64,000 bases of DNA from CAVONV01 sp963697355 (GTDB lineage Bacteria; Acidobacteriota; Vicinamibacteria; Marinacidobacterales; DATDRI01), in assembly GCA_963697355.1 (NCBI GenBank), contig CAVONV010000002.1:248001-312000 (forward strand). Direction: 5' to 3'. The position numbers and the translations under genes are program-made. This document shows positions 1-9,087 of the stretch, piece by piece. The stretch's first letter is position 1, and every line of letters starts with the position of its first letter. Below the pieces are notes generated by a model. It was not told the DNA's origin. It made no database searches and was given only the letters and a program-made list of their open reading frames with translations.

Positions 1-290
1 GTTAGGTTCTCGAACGATTGATTCAAGCGGCGATAGTCGCGCAGATTGGAGCTTCTGGATGTCACCCCGGACAAGCCGATTCCACGGCTGCTGTTGGCGA
101 TCCAAACAAGGCTCTCGGGTTCTTGAAAGGGCAGTGGGCGAAACAGGAGCGTATTGAAAACGCTAAAAATGGCGGTATTGGCGCCGATTCCGATGGCGAT
201 GATCAGCACCGCCACCGCAAAGAAGCCGCCGTCTCGATACAGAGTGCGGAACGTGTGACGGACATCTTGGGTCAGGAAGCTCGAAGCCAT
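1..290 (-). CDS. ADOP-type ABC transporter permease, N-terminal part (cut by window edge)
   Basis: The reading frame runs off the left edge. It starts at ATG 288-290, four bases after a GGAGGT ribosome-binding site. The visible ~96 residues hold a short cytoplasmic stretch (MASSFLTQDVRHTFRTLYRD), a first membrane segment (AVAVLIIAIGIGANTAIFSV) and the LLFRPLPF motif that opens MacB-type periplasmic core domains. The same order (IGIGANTAIFSV, then PLPF) occurs in the other three large permeases of this window. Proteins of this family are inner-membrane permeases related to MacB/FtsX, often without an adjacent ATPase gene. Substrate unknown. No PadR-like DNA-binding N-terminal region is seen here. 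Confidence 0.85.
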   Translation of the reverse strand, partial: MASSFLTQDVRHTFRTLYRDGGFFAVAVLIIAIGIGANTAIFSVFNTLLFRPLPFQEPESLVWIANSSRGIGLSGVTSRSSNLRDYRRLNQSFENL

Positions 291-663
291 ACGTACCTCC
301 AGGCATTGTCTGTGGACATAGCTGGCCGCCTAAACCATTGGACGTAGGAAAAGGGCGATAAGTTCACTTCGACAGCCGCTTTTGTGGGCGGCAATCTGGG
401 GTTTACCGCGCCGTAGTCGCACCGGCGACGTAGGCGGGTCAGACGTGATCGTGACGGTGCGGTGCAGATGTCGGCAGAAGCATGGCTAGAAAAATGAATC
501 GTCGGCAAATCTCCCGCACTGCGCAATGGGGTGAGCGGAAAAGGTGCTGCTTCGATCGGTCATGCGGTCGCTGCAACCCATCCCGCTCACCAATCCAAAA
601 TCGGCGTCTTCGGGAAAACCGGCGACACCGGCACCAACGTGCCGGCCGCGCCCGGGTCATCTT
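291..663. other. Intergenic region without a recognised gene
   Basis: About 370 bases between the permease start and the end of the peptidase gene. Short open frames exist on both strands, but they are arginine-rich, lack ribosome-binding sites and match nothing I know. The permease promoter should lie near 300-360. No convincing -35/-10 pair was seen. Confidence 0.4.
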
Positions 664-2793
664 TCATTGCGAGGAACCGGTGAGTCCTCTTCGCACGAGT
701 AAGGGCTCGATTCTGGGCTCGGCACCCCGGAACCGTTTGTAAAGCGTCATGGGATCCTCGGTCCCGCCCCGGGCCAGAATGTTCTCCCGGAAGGACTTTG
801 CCGTTGCTTGATCGAAGAGACTGGTTTCTTTGAAAGCCTGAAAGGCATCTGCATCGAGCACCTCGGACCAAATGTAGCTGTAGTAGCCCGCGGAGTAACC
901 ACCAGAGAATATGTGGTTGAAATAGGGGCTCCGATACCGGACCACGATCTCCGGAATGAGCCCAATCTTGTTCAGGCTCTCCTCCTCGAGCTTCAGGGTG
1001 TCCTGTTCCACGGCTTCGGTCAATGTATGCCAATCCATATCCAAGAACGATGCGGCCAGGTACTCGACCGTTTCAAAGCCCTGGTTGAACTTGCTCGCTT
1101 CCTCGAGTTTCTCGACGAGCTCGGAAGGGATGACCTCGCCTGTCTCGAAGTGCTTCGCGTATAGGCTCAGTACCTCGGGCTCCGAGGTCCAGTTCTCCAT
1201 GATTTGCGAGCCGAGCTCGACGAAATCTCTAGGCACCGATGTTCCCGACAAGCTTTCATACGTGCAATCCGAGAGAAGCTGGTGAAGCGCGTGGCCGAAC
1301 TCGTGAAAGAGCGTATTGACTTCGGTGAAATTCAGCAAAGCCGGATTGTCTCCGGTAGGCTTCGAGAAATTACCGACGTTGACGATGACCGGGGTCACGT
1401 TCTCGCCCTCCAGTCGATATTGCTTGCGGAACGCACTCGACCAGGCACCACCCCTCTTGCTGGCACGGGGAAAATAGTCGGTGTACAAGATGCCGATATG
1501 TGATCCGTCGGCTTCCTTGACCTCGAACACTTTGACGTCTTCGTGATATTTGGGAATGTCCGTCCGTTCCTCCAAAGTGATTCCGTACAGTTTGTTGGCG
1601 ACGGTAAATGCTCCTTGGATGACGTTGTCCAACTCGAAATAGGGCCTCAGGACAGAGTCGTCCAGTGCGTACTTCTCTTTTCGAAGTCTTTCCGCATAGT
1701 ACCGCCAGTCCCAGGCCGCCAGCTCGAACCCTCCACCTTCCCGGTCGATCAACCCTTGGAGCGCTCGCTCTTCATCCTTGGCCCTGGCCAGAGAAGGTTC
1801 CCACAACCGGTTGAGGAGGTCGTAGACACCTTCGGGATTCTTCGCCATGTTCTCCTCGAGAACGTAGTGGGCGTGGGTCTCGTAGCCTAACAAGTTCGCT
1901 CTCTTGACCCGAAGTGCAGCGATCTTTGCCGCATTGTCTTTGTTGTCCAACTCGTTGTCGTTGTTTCCGCGATTGATGTAGCCCTTGAAGATCTTCTCTC
2001 GCAGCTCACGTTTTTCGGAGTACTGCAAAAAGGGATTGATGCTGGGTCGGTGGAGCGTGAAGACCCACTTCCCGGCGTGCCCTCTTTCCTCCGCCTCCTC
2101 CTTGGCACCGGTGACCAGCGTCTCCGGAAGCCCTGCAAGATCTTCCTCTTTGTCGATGACGAGCTCGAAGGAGTTGTTCTCCTTGAGGACGTTTTCACCG
2201 AACTGCACGGAGAGAAGAGACAGTTCCTTGTTGATCTCTCTCAATGCAGCCTTGTCTTGCTCGTCCAAATTGGCACCGCCGCGGACAAAGTCTTTGTAGG
2301 TCTCTTCGAGTAGCCGGTCTTGCTCGGTACCGAGCTCTAGCTCATCGCGTTGCCCGTAAACAACCGTGAGCCGCTGGAAGAGCTTCTCGTTCAAGAGAAT
2401 GTCGTCCCGGTGCTTGGATCGCATGGGAGCCACTTTCTTCGCGATCGCCTGTATCTCGTCGTTCGTGTTCGCCGACACGGCTCGATAGAAAACGTTGCTG
2501 ACGTTCGTCAGTAGCGCTCCGCTCCTCTCGAGCGCCTCGACGGTATTCTCGAACGTCGGTGCCTCAGCGGCTTCTGCTATGGCCTTGACCTCCTGACTCT
2601 GCTCCTCGAATCCCTTCTCGAAGGCTGGCAGATAGTGCGGTTCTTTGATCTTGTCAAAGGGAGGAACACCGTAGGGGGTATCCCATTCGCTGAAGAAGGG
2701 GTTTGCTGTGCCTTCCTCGAGCGGTGCCTGCACCGAAGAGCACGACCACGACAGCAAACCGATCGCGACGCATAAGAAAATCCACTTGTGCAC
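664..2793 (-). CDS. dcp: M3 family metallopeptidase, lipoprotein (peptidyl-dipeptidase Dcp / oligopeptidase A-like)
   Basis: A 709-residue zinc oligopeptidase that would cleave short peptides. The N-terminus is a lipoprotein signal (MHKWIFLCVAIGLLSWSC) with a lipobox ending LSWSC, so the mature enzyme is probably anchored to a membrane and faces the periplasm. The zinc site HEFGHALH lies near residue 497, followed by ENW about 25 residues later, which supplies the third ligand in M3 enzymes. The C-terminal YSYIWSEVLDADAF and GG(T/S)EDP segments are typical of the family. Length fits Dcp (~680-710). It is monocistronic and transcribed toward the left edge. Dcp and OpdA cannot be separated reliably from motifs alone, so the symbol is tentative. 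Confidence 0.9.
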   Translation of the reverse strand: MHKWIFLCVAIGLLSWSCSSVQAPLEEGTANPFFSEWDTPYGVPPFDKIKEPHYLPAFEKGFEEQSQEVKAIAEAAEAPTFENTVEALERSGALLTNVSNVFYRAVSANTNDEIQAIAKKVAPMRSKHRDDILLNEKLFQRLTVVYGQRDELELGTEQDRLLEETYKDFVRGGANLDEQDKAALREINKELSLLSVQFGENVLKENNSFELVIDKEEDLAGLPETLVTGAKEEAEERGHAGKWVFTLHRPSINPFLQYSEKRELREKIFKGYINRGNNDNELDNKDNAAKIAALRVKRANLLGYETHAHYVLEENMAKNPEGVYDLLNRLWEPSLARAKDEERALQGLIDREGGGFELAAWDWRYYAERLRKEKYALDDSVLRPYFELDNVIQGAFTVANKLYGITLEERTDIPKYHEDVKVFEVKEADGSHIGILYTDYFPRASKRGGAWSSAFRKQYRLEGENVTPVIVNVGNFSKPTGDNPALLNFTEVNTLFHEFGHALHQLLSDCTYESLSGTSVPRDFVELGSQIMENWTSEPEVLSLYAKHFETGEVIPSELVEKLEEASKFNQGFETVEYLAASFLDMDWHTLTEAVEQDTLKLEEESLNKIGLIPEIVVRYRSPYFNHIFSGGYSAGYYSYIWSEVLDADAFQAFKETSLFDQATAKSFRENILARGGTEDPMTLYKRFRGAEPRIEPLLVRRGLTGSSQ

Positions 2794-3057
2794 TTTACCG
2801 TTCCCCTTTTGCTGGCCGATTGCGCTTCACACTTCCCGCGATCCGGCGGATTCTCTCAGTCCTACCGAAGAATGCCTGCAGATCGACAGGACATTCTAAC
2901 TGGGACTGAGGCGTACAGGAAGTGTCTTCGTGCGGTCAAGGTCTAATCCTTGCCCATCGATATCTGCCGGCGATCAGCGCGGAGGAAACATCGTATGGAG
3001 AGACCTGGGCCCTACCGGTCCGGGTCGAAATAGAGAGTTCGCCGATCCATCTGAGCC

Positions 3058-5747
3058 TTACTCGTCTCTCAACGCGAGAATGGGATCGACTCGGCTTGCC
3101 CGGAGCGCCGGGAGAAGCGATCCAAGGAGTCCCAAGCCGACGAGAAATGCGATGCCTCCCACCAGCGTAGCGGGATCCATGGGGCTTACTCCATAAATCA
3201 TGCTTTCGGTCAGCTTGGTCGTAGCAAAGACTCCGACCAAACCAACAGCGACACCGATGGCCGCCAGCTTGAGTCCCTGACGAAGCACCAGCTTCTGTAC
3301 TCCAGCCCAGCTCGCACCCATCGCTACGCGGATTCCAATCTCGTGGGTCCTTTGAGCGACGAAGAACGACATGACGCCGTAGATACCCGCCGCAATGACC
3401 AGACCAATGCTATGGTGGCGAAGATTCCAATCAGCAATGTGTTGAACCGCCGACGCGCGAGTGTGGAGCTCAGCACGTCCGCCGTCGTCCGGATGTCGGA
3501 TATCGATTGATGGGGATCCACGCGAGCCACTTCCTGTCGGACTGCGGCCACGAGACCCAAGGGATCCTTATCCGTTCGCACGGCCAGGAACCGGACCGTC
3601 TTGAAGGTAAACTGCATTGGCTCAGGAACGGTTGAAAGCGGCATGTAAATCTCGGGATGCACCTCTCTTTCCGGCCCCCACTGGCGCACGTCCCCCACGA
3701 CACCGATCACCGTCATCGAATACGGAGCGAACCACTCGAAGTGCTTCCCAATGGGATCTTCATTGGGCCATAGTCTCTCGACCATCGCATGATTGATGAC
3801 GGCGGGCTTCAGGTCGGACATCAAATCGTCGTGATCGTCGAACGCTCGGCCCTTGAGGAGGGGGATCCCCATGGTTTGAAAATAGTCGCGTGTTATAACG
3901 GATATCTCGGCAAAGGGAGTCTGCCCTTGACTGAAGTCATGGCCGTCCGCTTTGTTGATGTCGGAGTTACTTCCTCCTTGTAAGGGAAGTTTGCTGGTGG
4001 CCGCGGCACTACGGACACCCGGTAGTGCCTCGACACGCTCAATGAGCTCATCGTAAAAGCGCTGGACGTCGGTGGAGTCCCGATACTCGGGGCCTTGGAT
4101 GGAGACCCCGAGAGTCAGGACACCTTCTTTGTAGAAACCGTAGTCCCGGTTCTGCAGCTCGAAGTAGCTTTGAAGCATGAGCGCTGCAGCGTTCGCCAGG
4201 ATCAATGTCAAGGCAAACTGTGTCACAACGAGCAAGTTCCGGGCACGGTTCCGGCTTGCACCCGTAAGGACCGAGCCCCTTCCCTGCTTCAACTGATCGG
4301 CAAGGTCGACTCGTGAGCTCGACCAGGCCGGTGCCAGGCTGAAAAGCACACCGGTGAGGAACGATATGCCCAGGGTGAAGGCAAACACACCACCGTCGAA
4401 TCCGACGGCATCGATCCTCGGTATATCCGTCGGTAGGATCGATTGAAGCGATTGGATTCCCCCCAGTGCGAGAAGAAAACCGAGAGTGCCTCCTAGCAGA
4501 GCCAGCGGAATGTTCTCAGCGAGGATCTGGCGAGTAAGTCGCGCCTGGCTCGCGCCTAGAGCCGATCGCACGGCCACCTCGGCCTGCCGCGTCGTAGCCT
4601 TCGCCATCAGGAGTCCCGCCACATTGCCGCAAACAATGAGAAGCACCAAGCCTGCACCACCAAGGAGCATCAAGAGCTGGTTTCCAGCTTTTCCTACGAG
4701 GTCCTCATGCAAGGGATGGAGGACGACGCCCTCGTTTTCGTTGGTCTTTGGATACTCGGCCTCGAGGCCTGTTGCGATGACGTTCATCTCTCCTTGGGCC
4801 TCGTCGATGGACACACCGTTTTTGAGGCGGCCGATGGCGACCATCCAGTGGGAGTCTCTGTCCTCGAGCAAGGGCTCGTTGATGGAAGGCAGACATAGCG
4901 AAAACCACAAGTCCGTCGTCTTCCCCAAGAGCCAAGGACTCGGCGCCTTGAAACCGGACGGCATGACTCCAATGACGGTAAAGGGCTCTCCATCGACGAG
5001 GATCGTCTCGCCGATGACACCCGGATCGCCGCCGAAACGTCTGTGCCACAGGCTGTGACTGATGAGGACCACTTTGGGGGCACCAGGCCTATCTTCTTCG
5101 GGGAGGATCGTCCTGCCGAGCTCCGGCTCGACGCCGAGGAGCTCAAAGAGACCTTCGCTGACGAGCGTGGCGAATACGCGCTCGGGGCCTTGCTCACCCG
5201 TGAGATTGAAATGCCAGTAGGTGATGACGCCGATATCTTCAAAGCTCTCCGCCTGCTCTCTCCAGTCCAAGAAATTGGGATAAGACGTCGGTGACCTCCC
5301 CGAACCGTCCTCGGTCTCCCAAAAGATCACGAGTTGGTCGGAGGCATCGAACGGTAGGGGCTCCAGCAAGACAGCTTTCACGACACTGAAGATGGCCGTG
5401 TTCGCGCCCACACCGATGGCCAGGAGCACAATGATCATTAGAGGAAGAGCCGGCTTGCTCATGAGCTGCCGGAAGCCATAACGTAGGTCGTTCACCATCT
5501 CCTCGAAATAGTTCGCGCGTTCGACGCCTTGTACGTAGTCGTCCTTGATGCTCTTCATCTCCCACCGATACCTTTCCACGTCACCGAACCGTCGCCGCGC
5601 CCTTTTCCTCGCCGAATCCGGGTCCAGCCCTTCTCGCTCGAAATCCTCTGCCCGCTTCTCGAGATGAAGCTCTAGCTCCTCATCGATGTCGCGCTCGATC
5701 TCTTGTCGCGATGGTGGCAATCCACCGAAACGGTTACGCCAAATCAC
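3058..5747 (-). CDS. ADOP-type ABC transporter permease with internal frameshift
   Basis: Two-module MacB/FtsX-like permease. Visible order: an N-terminal charged helical region (IERDIDEELELHLEKR and RARRRFGDVERYRWEM) typical of ADOP proteins, TM1 with IGVGANTAIFSV, a MacB periplasmic domain, FtsX TM block 1 (GNVAGLLMAKATTRQAEVAVR), a second TM/periplasmic module and FtsX block 2. The frame breaks at ~3405-3412: residues GIFATIALV end in one frame and IAAGIYGVMSFFVAQRTHE continues in another, so one base is missing (or two extra). The last ~115 codons are intact down to DPILALRDE. GTG 5745-5747, preceded by GGGGGA, is preferred over the longer in-frame ATG because it lies just after the padR stop. 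It forms a two-gene unit with padR. Transport role unproven. Confidence 0.85.
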
Positions 5748-5763
5748 AGGTCCCCCGTTGGAA

Positions 5764-6102
5764 TCAGGTCGTCGGCATGGGGACGATCCGGTTGATCGCC
5801 CAAACGAGTCGGGCCCAGCTCTGGGTCTCATCCTCGAGCTGTTTTTGGCCCGTATCGGTCATCTCGTAGAAGCGAGCCCGTCGGTTGTTTTCCGAGGCGC
5901 CCCACTCGGACTCGACCCAGCCCCGCTTTTCCATCCGGTAGAGCGCCGGATAGAGAGAGCCCTCTTCAATCATCAATGTCCCCTCCGTCCGCTCTTCAAT
6001 CCAGCGGGCCACACCATATCCGTGCATTGCACCTTCGCTAAGTGCCTGCAAAATAAGCATATCGAGGGTGCCCTTGAGCAGCTCCTGTTTTGAATCCTTC
6101 AC
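5764..6102 (-). CDS. PadR family transcriptional regulator
   Basis: A ~112-residue winged-helix repressor. ELLKGTLDMLILQAL, MHGYGVARWIEE, IEEGSLYPALYRMEKRGW and the basic wing NNRRARFYEMT are the standard PadR landmarks, followed by a C-terminal dimerisation helix. GTG 6100-6102 is preferred because it directly precedes KDSKQELLKG and has GGGAGGG upstream; a longer frame to 6141 would run through the operator-like repeats. The stop lies 16 bases before the permease start, so the two are probably co-transcribed. In this family the regulator commonly controls its adjacent permease; the signal sensed is unknown. Confidence 0.9.
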   Translation of the reverse strand: MKDSKQELLKGTLDMLILQALSEGAMHGYGVARWIEERTEGTLMIEEGSLYPALYRMEKRGWVESEWGASENNRRARFYEMTDTGQKQLEDETQSWARLVWAINRIVPMPTT

Positions 6103-6111
6103 AATTGCCCT

Positions 6112-6161
6112 CCCTAGAAGTTCTACGGGAAAGCCTAGCACAATGTTCCCTAGAAGTTCTA
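6112..6161. promoter_or_regulatory. Paired near-palindromic repeats, candidate PadR operator
   Basis: The 14-mer CCCTAGAAGTTCTA occurs at 6112-6125 and again at 6148-6161, spaced 36 bases start to start. Each core (CTAGAAGTTCTAG in the second copy) is a near-perfect palindrome. They lie immediately upstream of the padR start at 6102. Two operator half-sites over the promoter of an autoregulated padR-permease unit would explain this; no binding data exist. Confidence 0.6.
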
Positions 6162-6232
6162 GGGGGATTCAGCCGAAAACTGGGATGAGGAGGAGAGAAA
6201 CAAAGGCACGCCCGTGCGATATACTCGCTCAA

Positions 6233-6454
6233 ATGAAGGTCACCATCCGATTACCCGACGTTCTTTTCGAGGAAGCAGTCTCCGTGGCCACCAGGGAAAG
6301 AACTACATTGAGCGAGCTCGTTGAAGAAGGGCTCCGTGCAGCACTCGCGAAACGCAATGGGAAACCATCCTTTCGAATGCGTCGAGCGACGTTCAAGGGT
6401 CGAGGCGTACAGCCAGGTATCGTGGAAGGTTCCTGGGAAAGGGTACCGCCCTAG
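6233..6454 (+). CDS. Orphan VapB-like ribbon-helix-helix antitoxin
   Basis: A 73-residue protein beginning MKVTIRLPDVLFEEAVSVAT, a ribbon-helix-helix DNA-binding strand and helix, followed by TTLSELVEEGLRAAL. The tail (FKGRGVQPGIVEGSW) resembles VapB antitoxins that dock on PIN toxins. ATG 6233 starts the conserved strand; the longer frame upstream has no motif and overlaps the padR operator. No PIN toxin follows: the next ~200 bases hold no recognisable coding sequence. It is divergent from padR. Confidence 0.7.
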   Translation: MKVTIRLPDVLFEEAVSVATRERTTLSELVEEGLRAALAKRNGKPSFRMRRATFKGRGVQPGIVEGSWERVPP

Positions 6455-6663
6455 ATCTGCGACTGAACCTCAACGCTGTTTGCAGTGGCGCTTTTTGCGT
6501 TTCGATGAGACAATCTTGCAGCGCGAAAACCGATAATCCTTCTTTGTAAAGCTGTCCGACTCCAAAACGAAAGGGAAGTCCATTACGAGGCGGTGCTTGT
6601 TGCTCATCAACGGCCCGGCCTCTTGTTGTGTTCACAAACTCCGAATTGGTAAAGGAGGTAGCC

Positions 6664-7341
6664 ATGTCGATCACACTCGTTTTTGACGGTGGTTTTTTTG
6701 TCGTATTGCCGGCAGCTGGTGACCGTCGCAAAGTGTTAGCTTACCAGGCGTGTCCCGGTGAAGTTGCAGTGACCGATGGCTACGGGAATCCATTGAGAGG
6801 ATTGGAAGGGGAGCTGCTAAGTCATAGCGTGGATTTCGTTTCCAATACACCGCTCACACCAGGTCCGTTACCCATGCGGCGCCTTTCGAACTGCTTGAAT
6901 ATCAACTACAACGGTTTCAAAAAAGTGATTGGATTCACTGGTGGCAGGGTCACTGGTCATTTGGACGGTCCGGTGCCCGACCTGATGAAAGCTCTACACG
7001 CGAAGGCGATAGATGCAGGGGCACCACATGCTGGACTCCAAGCGTTCAAGGATTTTCACGGAATCAATCACGATCAACACGATCAATCCTATGTCAATGA
7101 CGGCGTCGTCGAGGCCTTCATGAACACCCAGGACACCCGTTGGTGGGTTCCAGGCTACCGAATCGAGGTAGAATTGGATTTCAACGGCCTAGATTGTCGA
7201 GTCAACGGTCAAGTACCGAACAACGCACTGGCCGATAATCTTCGGATTGAGTTTCCCATCGACACGAAGGACTGCCACACGGGAATTCCCCATTACGAGC
7301 ACAACAACCCCCATGTCCTGGAGCAGCCGCCGACGATTTGA
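6664..7341 (+). CDS. Hypothetical protein upstream of the radical SAM cassette
   Basis: A 225-residue soluble protein with a strong ribosome-binding site (AAAGGAGGTAGCC before ATG 6664). No signal peptide, membrane helix or family recognised. Visible features are a hydrophobic N-terminal strand (SITLVFDGGFFVVLPA), a histidine/aspartate-rich stretch (FHGINHDQHDQSY) near residue 137, and a C-terminal region with HTGIPHYEHNNPH. These could bind metal, but no catalytic signature is seen. It ends 138 bases before the CHSA-tail gene, and a candidate promoter lies in that gap, so it is probably a separate transcript. A role in the neighbouring maturation cassette is possible but unsupported beyond proximity. 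Confidence 0.6.
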   Translation: MSITLVFDGGFFVVLPAAGDRRKVLAYQACPGEVAVTDGYGNPLRGLEGELLSHSVDFVSNTPLTPGPLPMRRLSNCLNINYNGFKKVIGFTGGRVTGHLDGPVPDLMKALHAKAIDAGAPHAGLQAFKDFHGINHDQHDQSYVNDGVVEAFMNTQDTRWWVPGYRIEVELDFNGLDCRVNGQVPNNALADNLRIEFPIDTKDCHTGIPHYEHNNPHVLEQPPTI

Positions 7342-7393
7342 GCTGAGGGTCCAAGATAGAGTTTCCGTCATCCCAGGCGGAACGGTCTGCGGA

Positions 7394-7422
7394 TTGACAC
7401 CTCGGAGTCTGTTTGCTATCAA
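7394..7422 (+). promoter_or_regulatory. Candidate sigma70-type promoter of the CHSA/radical SAM operon
   Basis: TTGACA at 7394-7399, a 17-base spacer, and TATCAA at 7417-7422. It lies about 58 bases upstream of the ATG at 7480 and would give a leader of roughly 50 bases. A perfect -35 with correct spacing is suggestive; the -10 has two mismatches to TATAAT. Confidence 0.45.
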
Positions 7423-7479
7423 GAGGTGTTACCCAATCTCCTTTCTTGTGTTGCAGCTCCGTATCCAATGGGACGAACA

Positions 7480-9087
7480 ATGAGCTTCTGCTTACGATAT
7501 GTGTTCGTAGTCTTTGGCGTTTTCTTGCTCCTGGCCCCACCGATCCACGCGGCCGGTGAGGTCCGCTTCGTCGAAGCCGATGTCGATCTCCGTCCCGACG
7601 GCTCGGCTGTTCTCGCCTACACCGTTCAATGGGGGGTGCTCTCCGGCGAGCTCCACGGTTTCTATTTCGAGCCCCAAGACCGCCTGCCGTTGGGTATGGC
7701 TATCGATGACTCCTACGCCGTCGATTCCCAGGGGAACCGATACCGACTCTCCATCCGTAACGTCGGCGGTCGAAAGTGGGACATCATCTTGGCCGATGGC
7801 CAAGGCGTGGGCTCGGGGACGGTCACTTATGTTTTTCCCATCGCGACTCACTTTGCTCAGGCGGGATATGTCGCGCCCACCACGGCCGATGACGGTCGGG
7901 AGCTCGTGGTCTTCAACTGGTCTCCCGTCGAGTGGGACGAGGCATCGAATCAAGAGCATTACACGTTGAAGCTGCTGACACCTTATCAGCTTCCGGCCAA
8001 CGTGGATCCGCGCCAGCATGTGCTCGATAACGATCTCGTTCTCACCGAGCGCTTTGTCAACGAGCAGTACCTCGTCGACTATCAACGGGGACCCAATGAC
8101 CGTCTGCTTCTGGTCTTTCACAAGGAGCAGCCCGGCAATCGGTACCACATGCGGACGCAGATCTACCTTCCGGCGGATTGGTTCAACTTGACCCAGGTGG
8201 AAAGGGAGTGGACCGCCACTTCGGAGCCCGCCCCGCAGTCGCGCGGCCCTTTGGGAGTGAAGCGTTCGCTGCTTCTCATGATACTGGGCCCTTTGGCACT
8301 TCTTGCCCTCTTTTTTGCCGTTGTGGCGGGAAAGCAGCGGTCGATGGTCAAGGCGCATCAGGGACTCGAAGCCATCCGATGGGAGAACCTGGATTGGACT
8401 CCTCCCAAGCTCTTACTGTCGAGTCTCCGAAAGGCCGGCAAAGTCTGTGAGGATCTGACTCCCTTCGAGGCCGCTTTCTATCTCGGTATACCGTTCAAGC
8501 GCATCGTGAGCGCCATGTTGAACTCCATGGTTCTCGAAGGTTTCCTCGAAGTGGTTTCCCGCTCTCCTCTTCAAGCCAAGCTCGTCGCGACACCAGATAC
8601 GAGCAAGCTCTCGGAGTATGAGCAGCTCTTCTACAACTCCATGGCAGATGACGGCCGTTTGTCTCAGTCCGAGCTCGAGGAGGTGATGAATCTTGCGGTC
8701 ACCAAGATTCAAGCTAAAGCCTGGGATTGTGACGTGGAAGCCACCAAAGCCTATTACGAAAAACGGATCGGGGATCTGGAAGAGCAGGAACTGGGCCAAC
8801 GGCGTACCGACGCCACGGACGATCGCTGGTACTGGTGGTACCACAACCACCACCCTTACTACCGCCAACCGTATGAACATGACCGCAATCCGTTCCTGCA
8901 CGAGACCGACATTCCCCTGACCACAGACCACGTCATTCGAGGACCCATCGATACCGACCTCGTTTTGAACATGAACGTCTGTCACGATGCCTGTCACTCC
9001 GCCTGTCATTCGGCTTGCCACTCCGCATGTCATTCGGCCTGTCACTCGGCCTGTCATTCCGCTTGTGTCAGTGGAGGATCACACTGA
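7480..9087 (+). CDS. DUF2207-like membrane protein with C-terminal (Cys-His-Ser-Ala)n tail
   Basis: A 535-residue protein. ATG 7480 opens a Sec signal peptide (MSFCLRYVFVVFGVFLLLAP, cleavage near HAAG); longer upstream frames lack one. Residues ~25-255 form a beta-rich extracytoplasmic domain similar to DUF2207 (TYVFPI, EEFVFNW-like VVFNWSPVEWDE). A single TM (LLLMILGPLALLALFFAVVA) lies near 267-287, followed by a cytoplasmic winged-helix-like region (LTPFEAAFYLGIPFKRIVSAM). An aromatic/His segment (WYWWYHNHHPYY) precedes the extreme C-terminus, residues 501-529: one CHDA, six CHSA and a final Cys, eight cysteines at exact four-residue spacing, then VSGGSH. DUF2207 relatives commonly end in Gly-rich tails; here the tail is Cys/His. 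Its stop overlaps the radical SAM start (TGATG), so it is the likely substrate or partner. Confidence 0.85.
   Translation: MSFCLRYVFVVFGVFLLLAPPIHAAGEVRFVEADVDLRPDGSAVLAYTVQWGVLSGELHGFYFEPQDRLPLGMAIDDSYAVDSQGNRYRLSIRNVGGRKWDIILADGQGVGSGTVTYVFPIATHFAQAGYVAPTTADDGRELVVFNWSPVEWDEASNQEHYTLKLLTPYQLPANVDPRQHVLDNDLVLTERFVNEQYLVDYQRGPNDRLLLVFHKEQPGNRYHMRTQIYLPADWFNLTQVEREWTATSEPAPQSRGPLGVKRSLLLMILGPLALLALFFAVVAGKQRSMVKAHQGLEAIRWENLDWTPPKLLLSSLRKAGKVCEDLTPFEAAFYLGIPFKRIVSAMLNSMVLEGFLEVVSRSPLQAKLVATPDTSKLSEYEQLFYNSMADDGRLSQSELEEVMNLAVTKIQAKAWDCDVEATKAYYEKRIGDLEEQELGQRRTDATDDRWYWWYHNHHPYYRQPYEHDRNPFLHETDIPLTTDHVIRGPIDTDLVLNMNVCHDACHSACHSACHSACHSACHSACHSACVSGGSH
8980..9066 (+). repeat. Coding tandem repeat, 12-bp period, encoding CHDA-(CHSA)6-C
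   Basis: Twenty-nine codons of perfect four-residue periodicity. Synonymous codons vary between units (tgt/tgc, cac/cat, tcc/tcg, gcc/gct/gca), so the peptide is more uniform than the DNA. That argues for selection on the protein rather than recent replication slippage. The cysteines are spaced i, i+4, as needed for one face of a helix or for serial cross-linking. Confidence 0.9.

Noticed and set aside
5764..6141. PadR start at ATG-equivalent 6141
   Set aside because: It would translate through the paired palindromes; conserved PadR sequence begins at the GTG at 6102.
8980..9066. CHSA tail as random slippage product or metal-tag artefact
   Set aside because: Synonymous codon variation and the adjacent coupled RRE/radical SAM gene argue for a selected functional tail.
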